From Sutterella parvirubra YIT 11816 (GTDB lineage: Bacteria > Pseudomonadota > Gammaproteobacteria > Burkholderiales > Burkholderiaceae_F): a stretch of 17,377 nt of DNA. Positions 14,966 through 17,377 of the stretch are shown here, one piece after another (position 1 is the first letter of the stretch; the number at the start of each line of letters is the position of its first letter). The notes below the pieces were generated by a model that was given only the letters and a program-made list of their open reading frames with translations, ran no database searches and had not been told where the DNA came from. The position numbers and the translations under genes were made by a program. Location of the stretch: the NCBI RefSeq assembly GCF_000250875.1, contig NZ_JH605003.1:8138-25514 (forward strand), given 5' to 3'.

Positions 14966-15271
14966 TCAGAGAAAAAGCCCGTGTCGGGTGAGCTTCTTTC
15001 GGAGCGTGTTTCGGTTGATGCCCAAAAGCTTGGCGGCGGCACACTGGTTGTTCTGGCACATCCCCATGGCGTAGAGCAGGAGCGGGCGTTCCACGGCGTG
15101 GATGACGAGCTCATAGAGGGGGTGGGGATGGCGTCCTTCGAGCTGCTCGAAATAACGGTCGAGCTTGGCGACCACCACGGCGTCCAATTCGTAGTCCTTG
15201 GTGTTGAAGGCCGTTTCGGGAAGGTCGATCAGGGAAGGATCAACCGGCGTGTCGTCCGGGAATTCGTTCAT
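14966..15271 (-). CDS. fis: Fis family nucleoid protein / transcriptional regulator
   Basis: Small dimeric DNA-binding and DNA-bending protein of the Fis family, 101 residues (E. coli 98). The C-terminal half aligns by eye with E. coli Fis: LYELVIHAVERPLL, then the helix-turn-helix NQCAAAKLLGINRNTLRKKL with the conserved basic DNA-contact residues in NRNTLRKK. The N-terminal 45 residues are acidic and differ from enterobacterial Fis, as expected outside gammaproteobacteria. The ATG overlaps the dusB TGA (ATGA), so it is translationally coupled to dusB, the same dusB-fis order as in E. coli. There is no clear Shine-Dalgarno of its own. Confidence 0.95.
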   Translation of the reverse strand: MNEFPDDTPVDPSLIDLPETAFNTKDYELDAVVVAKLDRYFEQLEGRHPHPLYELVIHAVERPLLLYAMGMCQNNQCAAAKLLGINRNTLRKKLTRHGLFL

Positions 15272-16248
15272 GATGAGGAATCGGGTGCGGCGTCGAACGC
15301 GCGGCGCACGAGGTCGGTCTGGCGGTCGGGATCACGCTCGGCGAGGATCTCGGGGAGGAAAAGCTCGGACCCGGGAACGGCGCGCAGGTAGTGCGCGAGA
15401 TGCTTGCGGATCGTCACCGCGCCGCGTTGCCCGCCATAGTAATCGAAATGAAGCGCCATGTGACGGAGCACCGTCGCGCGCCGGCGCACGAGATCGGGCT
15501 CGGTCCAGGCGGGGCCGGTTCCGAGCGCCGCCGCCACTGCGCCCATCACCCAAGGATTCCCATAGGTTGCGCGGCCGATCATCACGCCGTCGGCACCCGT
15601 CATCCGCATCACATCAAGGGCTTTCCCGGGGCCGTCGATGTCGCCGTTGGCGACGACCGGAATCGAGACCGCGGCCTTCACCTCACGGATCGTGTCGTAC
15701 TCGGCTTGCCCCCGGAAACCGTCTTCTCGCGTGCGCCCGTGGATGACGAGCATCGCGATCCCCGCGGCTTCGGCCATCTTCGCGATCGTGAGCGCGTTCT
15801 TCATCTCACGGCTCCAGCCCGTGCGGATCTTGAGCGTGACGGGCACCGAAACCGCGTTGACGACCGCATCCAAAATCCGGCCAACCAGGGGTTCGTCCCG
15901 CATCAGGGCGCTCCCGCAGGCGGCGTTCAGCACCTTCTTCGCGGGGCAGCCCATGTTGATGTCGACGACGTGCGCGCCCCCGTCCGCGGCGTAGCGCGCG
16001 GCGTCCGCCATGTGGGCGGGATCGGCCCCGAGAATCTGCACGACGCGGATTCCGGACTCGCGCTCGTCCGCCCAACGGGTGGAGCTCTTGCGGCTTTCGC
16101 GCAGTTCCGGCTTGCTCGCCGTCATTTCGCCGACCGCGTAGCCTGCGCCCTCGGCGCGGCAGATCTCTCGAAAGGGCAGGTCGCTCATCCCCGCCATCGG
16201 GGCGAGCATCACGGGGTTCTCAATAATGTGGGAACCGAGCTTGATCAT
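15268..16248 (-). CDS. dusB: tRNA-dihydrouridine synthase B
   Basis: FMN enzyme that reduces uridine to dihydrouridine in the D-loop of tRNAs using NADPH. Counting from ATG 16248, 326 residues (E. coli DusB 321). The start MIKLGSHIIENPVMLAPMAGMSD is typical of the family. QILGADPAHM is at 71-80. DINMGCPAKKV at 96-106 holds the catalytic Cys at 101. TLKIRTGW and VIHGRTREDGF follow, and FMN-phosphate-binding segments IPVVANGDI and GADGVMIGRATYGNPW come next, then a helical C-terminal tRNA-binding domain. The frame is open upstream to 16638, but that part is the Arg/Gly-rich shadow of murU. GGAG lies eight bases before this ATG. It overlaps both neighbours by ATGA: murU upstream and fis downstream. 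Confidence 0.97.
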   Translation of the reverse strand: MIKLGSHIIENPVMLAPMAGMSDLPFREICRAEGAGYAVGEMTASKPELRESRKSSTRWADERESGIRVVQILGADPAHMADAARYAADGGAHVVDINMGCPAKKVLNAACGSALMRDEPLVGRILDAVVNAVSVPVTLKIRTGWSREMKNALTIAKMAEAAGIAMLVIHGRTREDGFRGQAEYDTIREVKAAVSIPVVANGDIDGPGKALDVMRMTGADGVMIGRATYGNPWVMGAVAAALGTGPAWTEPDLVRRRATVLRHMALHFDYYGGQRGAVTIRKHLAHYLRAVPGSELFLPEILAERDPDRQTDLVRRAFDAAPDSSS

Positions 16249-17027
16249 CCGCGGGCTCCGTAGGTGCGCAGAAGGTTCGTCCATTCGTCGGGGCCGACGC
16301 CCAAACGCGCCGCGTCCCCGGCGTCCCCCGTCCAGCGCGAGCGCGCCGCGGTCAATTCCGCGGGGTCGCCCACGTTCGCCCAGGGGCCGACGAATTTTTC
16401 GCCGGTCAGGCGCTTCTCCCAGAGCCACGGGAACAAGGGCGAGCGCCCATCGGGAAGGCCCGCGAAGGCGTCGGCCCGGTAGAGACCGATGGACGCGAAC
16501 GTGAGTCGCTCTCCGGCGCCCTCCCGCGAGACGGCGCCCTCCGGAGCGAGCGCCATGTCGCCCTGCGGGTGGTAGGCGGGGTTGGGTACGAGCACGAGGT
16601 GCGCGGCGGGCGCGCACGCGGGGTCCGCCTCCCAGCACCGGGCACGTTCGGTCAGGCGGAAGAAGTCGTAGTCCGAAACAATGTCTCCGGCGACGGCGAT
16701 GAAGTGCTCGTACCGGCCGTTGTCGGTGAGAAGATCCATGGCGCGGACGAGCCCCCCGCGGGTTTCGAGCGCCTCTTCGGCGGTGCTCCCTTCACGGCTG
16801 TAGAAGAGCCGCATGCCGAGCGCCTCACCCGTACCGAGCGCGGCGGGCACGGCGTCGGCGCCGTGCGCGAGGTTCAGCACCGCTTCGCGGATCCCGGCGC
16901 GGCGAAGCGCAAGCAGAACGCGCACCGCCATCGGGAGCCTCCCGACGGCGACGAGAGGCTTCGGCAGAAGCCTCGTCAACGGGCGCAGGCGGCTCCCCGC
17001 ACCCGCACAGAAGACCATGGCGCGCAT
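16245..17027 (-). CDS. murU: N-acetylmuramate-1-phosphate uridylyltransferase MurU (nucleotidyltransferase)
   Basis: Sugar-phosphate nucleotidyltransferase that makes UDP-MurNAc from MurNAc-1-phosphate in the recycling route that bypasses MurA, the basis of fosfomycin tolerance in Pseudomonas. Of 260 residues, the signature GAGSRLRPLTRLLPKPL is at 9-25. GDIVSDYDF at 114-122 holds a metal-binding Asp. EEALETRGGLVRAM resembles the family's sugar-binding ETGGG region. GPWANVGDPAEL lies near the end. The length is somewhat above the roughly 220-240 usual for MurU. It starts five bases after the amgK stop and its TGA overlaps the dusB ATG. Without amgK next door it could be read as a generic sugar nucleotidyltransferase; with it, MurU is the best reading. 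Confidence 0.88.
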   Translation of the reverse strand: MRAMVFCAGAGSRLRPLTRLLPKPLVAVGRLPMAVRVLLALRRAGIREAVLNLAHGADAVPAALGTGEALGMRLFYSREGSTAEEALETRGGLVRAMDLLTDNGRYEHFIAVAGDIVSDYDFFRLTERARCWEADPACAPAAHLVLVPNPAYHPQGDMALAPEGAVSREGAGERLTFASIGLYRADAFAGLPDGRSPLFPWLWEKRLTGEKFVGPWANVGDPAELTAARSRWTGDAGDAARLGVGPDEWTNLLRTYGARG

Positions 17028-17032
17028 CGGCG

Positions 17033-17377
17033 TCAGAACGTGTAGCCCACCTTGATCGTCGGGCCTTCGAGCCGTTCGATCAGGTGCATGAGGGGCGAGA
17101 GCTCGCTGTAGCGCTGCGAGGTCTTGCGCACGTAGTCGATGAAGCGCGGCGTGTCGGCGAGGTACTTGGGCTTGCCGTCGCGGTAGTTGATGCGCGCGAA
17201 GATCCCGAGGACCTTGAGGTGGCGCTGCACGCCCATGAATTCGACGTCGCGGTAGAAGACGCCGAAATCCTCCGGCACGGGGATCCCGGCGCGGCGTGCC
17301 TTTTCCCAGTAGCGGATCGTCGTGTCGAGGACGAAGCTCTCGCCCCAGCTCACGAAGGCGTCGCGCAGAAGGCTCGC
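17033..17377 (-). CDS. amgK: Anomeric MurNAc/GlcNAc kinase AmgK, C-terminal part (5' end outside window)
   Basis: C-terminal end of an aminoglycoside-phosphotransferase-fold kinase that phosphorylates MurNAc (and GlcNAc) at C1, giving the substrate of MurU. The frame is open to the window edge, and the GTG at 17353 is internal. Visible residues include DTTIRYWEKARRAGIPVP, DFGVFYRDVEFMGVQRHLK, VLGIFARINYRDGKPKYL and ADTPRFIDYVRK, which match the C-terminus typical of this kinase family in betaproteobacteria and pseudomonads. The catalytic loop and nucleotide-binding part lie outside the window. It is the most upstream visible gene of the minus-strand run, with a five-base spacer to murU. Confidence 0.88.
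   Translation of the reverse strand, partial: ASLLRDAFVSWGESFVLDTTIRYWEKARRAGIPVPEDFGVFYRDVEFMGVQRHLKVLGIFARINYRDGKPKYLADTPRFIDYVRKTSQRYSELSPLMHLIERLEGPTIKVGYTF

Noticed and set aside
11689..14991. An open frame of 1100 codons on the plus strand, antisense to tolB and purH
   Set aside because: The translation is Arg/Asp/Val/Ala-rich low-complexity sequence with no family motifs. It mirrors two certain genes on the other strand and is a by-product of extreme G/C third-position bias.
16249..16638. N-terminal extension of dusB by 130 residues
   Set aside because: It is the out-of-frame shadow of murU; the family start MIKLGSHIIENPVMLAP with GGAG eight bases upstream and the ATGA overlap with murU decide the start at 16248.
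1..17377. Mobile elements, CRISPR arrays, tRNA or rRNA genes
   Set aside because: No transposase or integrase, no direct-repeat arrays, no tRNA-like cloverleaf or rRNA stretches seen; all coding capacity is accounted for by housekeeping genes.

Overview
The window is dense, high-GC chromosomal DNA (third codon positions almost all G or C) carrying housekeeping genes of a Gram-negative proteobacterium. The content points to a betaproteobacterium of the order Burkholderiales, and the overall style would suit a gut Sutterellaceae-type genome. The supports are an amgK-murU pair, dusB-fis followed by purH, tolB-pal-cpoB, an apbC/Mrp gene divergent from metG, and a YumC-type ferredoxin-NADP reductase. 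The family assignment is inference. I see no phage, IS, CRISPR, tRNA or rRNA.

Layout, left to right. The 3' part of a BepA-like M48 metalloprotease gene (plus strand) is followed by a ferredoxin/flavodoxin-NADP+ reductase gene (plus) with a GC-rich hairpin just upstream of its start and a strong terminator behind it. Next is a gap of about 350 bases that ends in a good Fur-box match and a small unrecognised ORF (plus). That ORF's frame runs through a perfect 12-bp terminator hairpin shared with the convergent mrp/apbC gene (minus). mrp and metG (plus) diverge. metG is followed by a GAAA-loop terminator and then a SulP anion transporter gene of the DauA type (plus). This converges on an NAD-type malic enzyme gene (minus).

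The right half is all minus strand. Read in the direction of transcription, amgK (partial), murU, dusB, fis and purH form a tight run with ATGA-type overlaps at murU-dusB and dusB-fis. It closes with a terminator after purH. tolB-pal-cpoB follows as its own unit with its own terminator, then the malic enzyme gene. tolQ, tolR and tolA are not beside tolB.

Functionally, the window mixes envelope maintenance (BepA, TolB-Pal-CpoB, AmgK-MurU peptidoglycan sugar recycling), iron-sulfur and redox metabolism (Mrp, ferredoxin reductase, the Fur-box ORF), translation and RNA modification (MetG, DusB), nucleoid control (Fis), purine synthesis (PurH) and carbon metabolism (malic enzyme, SulP). Most of it is ordinary core genome. 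The least ordinary item is the Fur-box small ORF at about 2870-3223, whose only in-frame stop lies beyond its own terminator.
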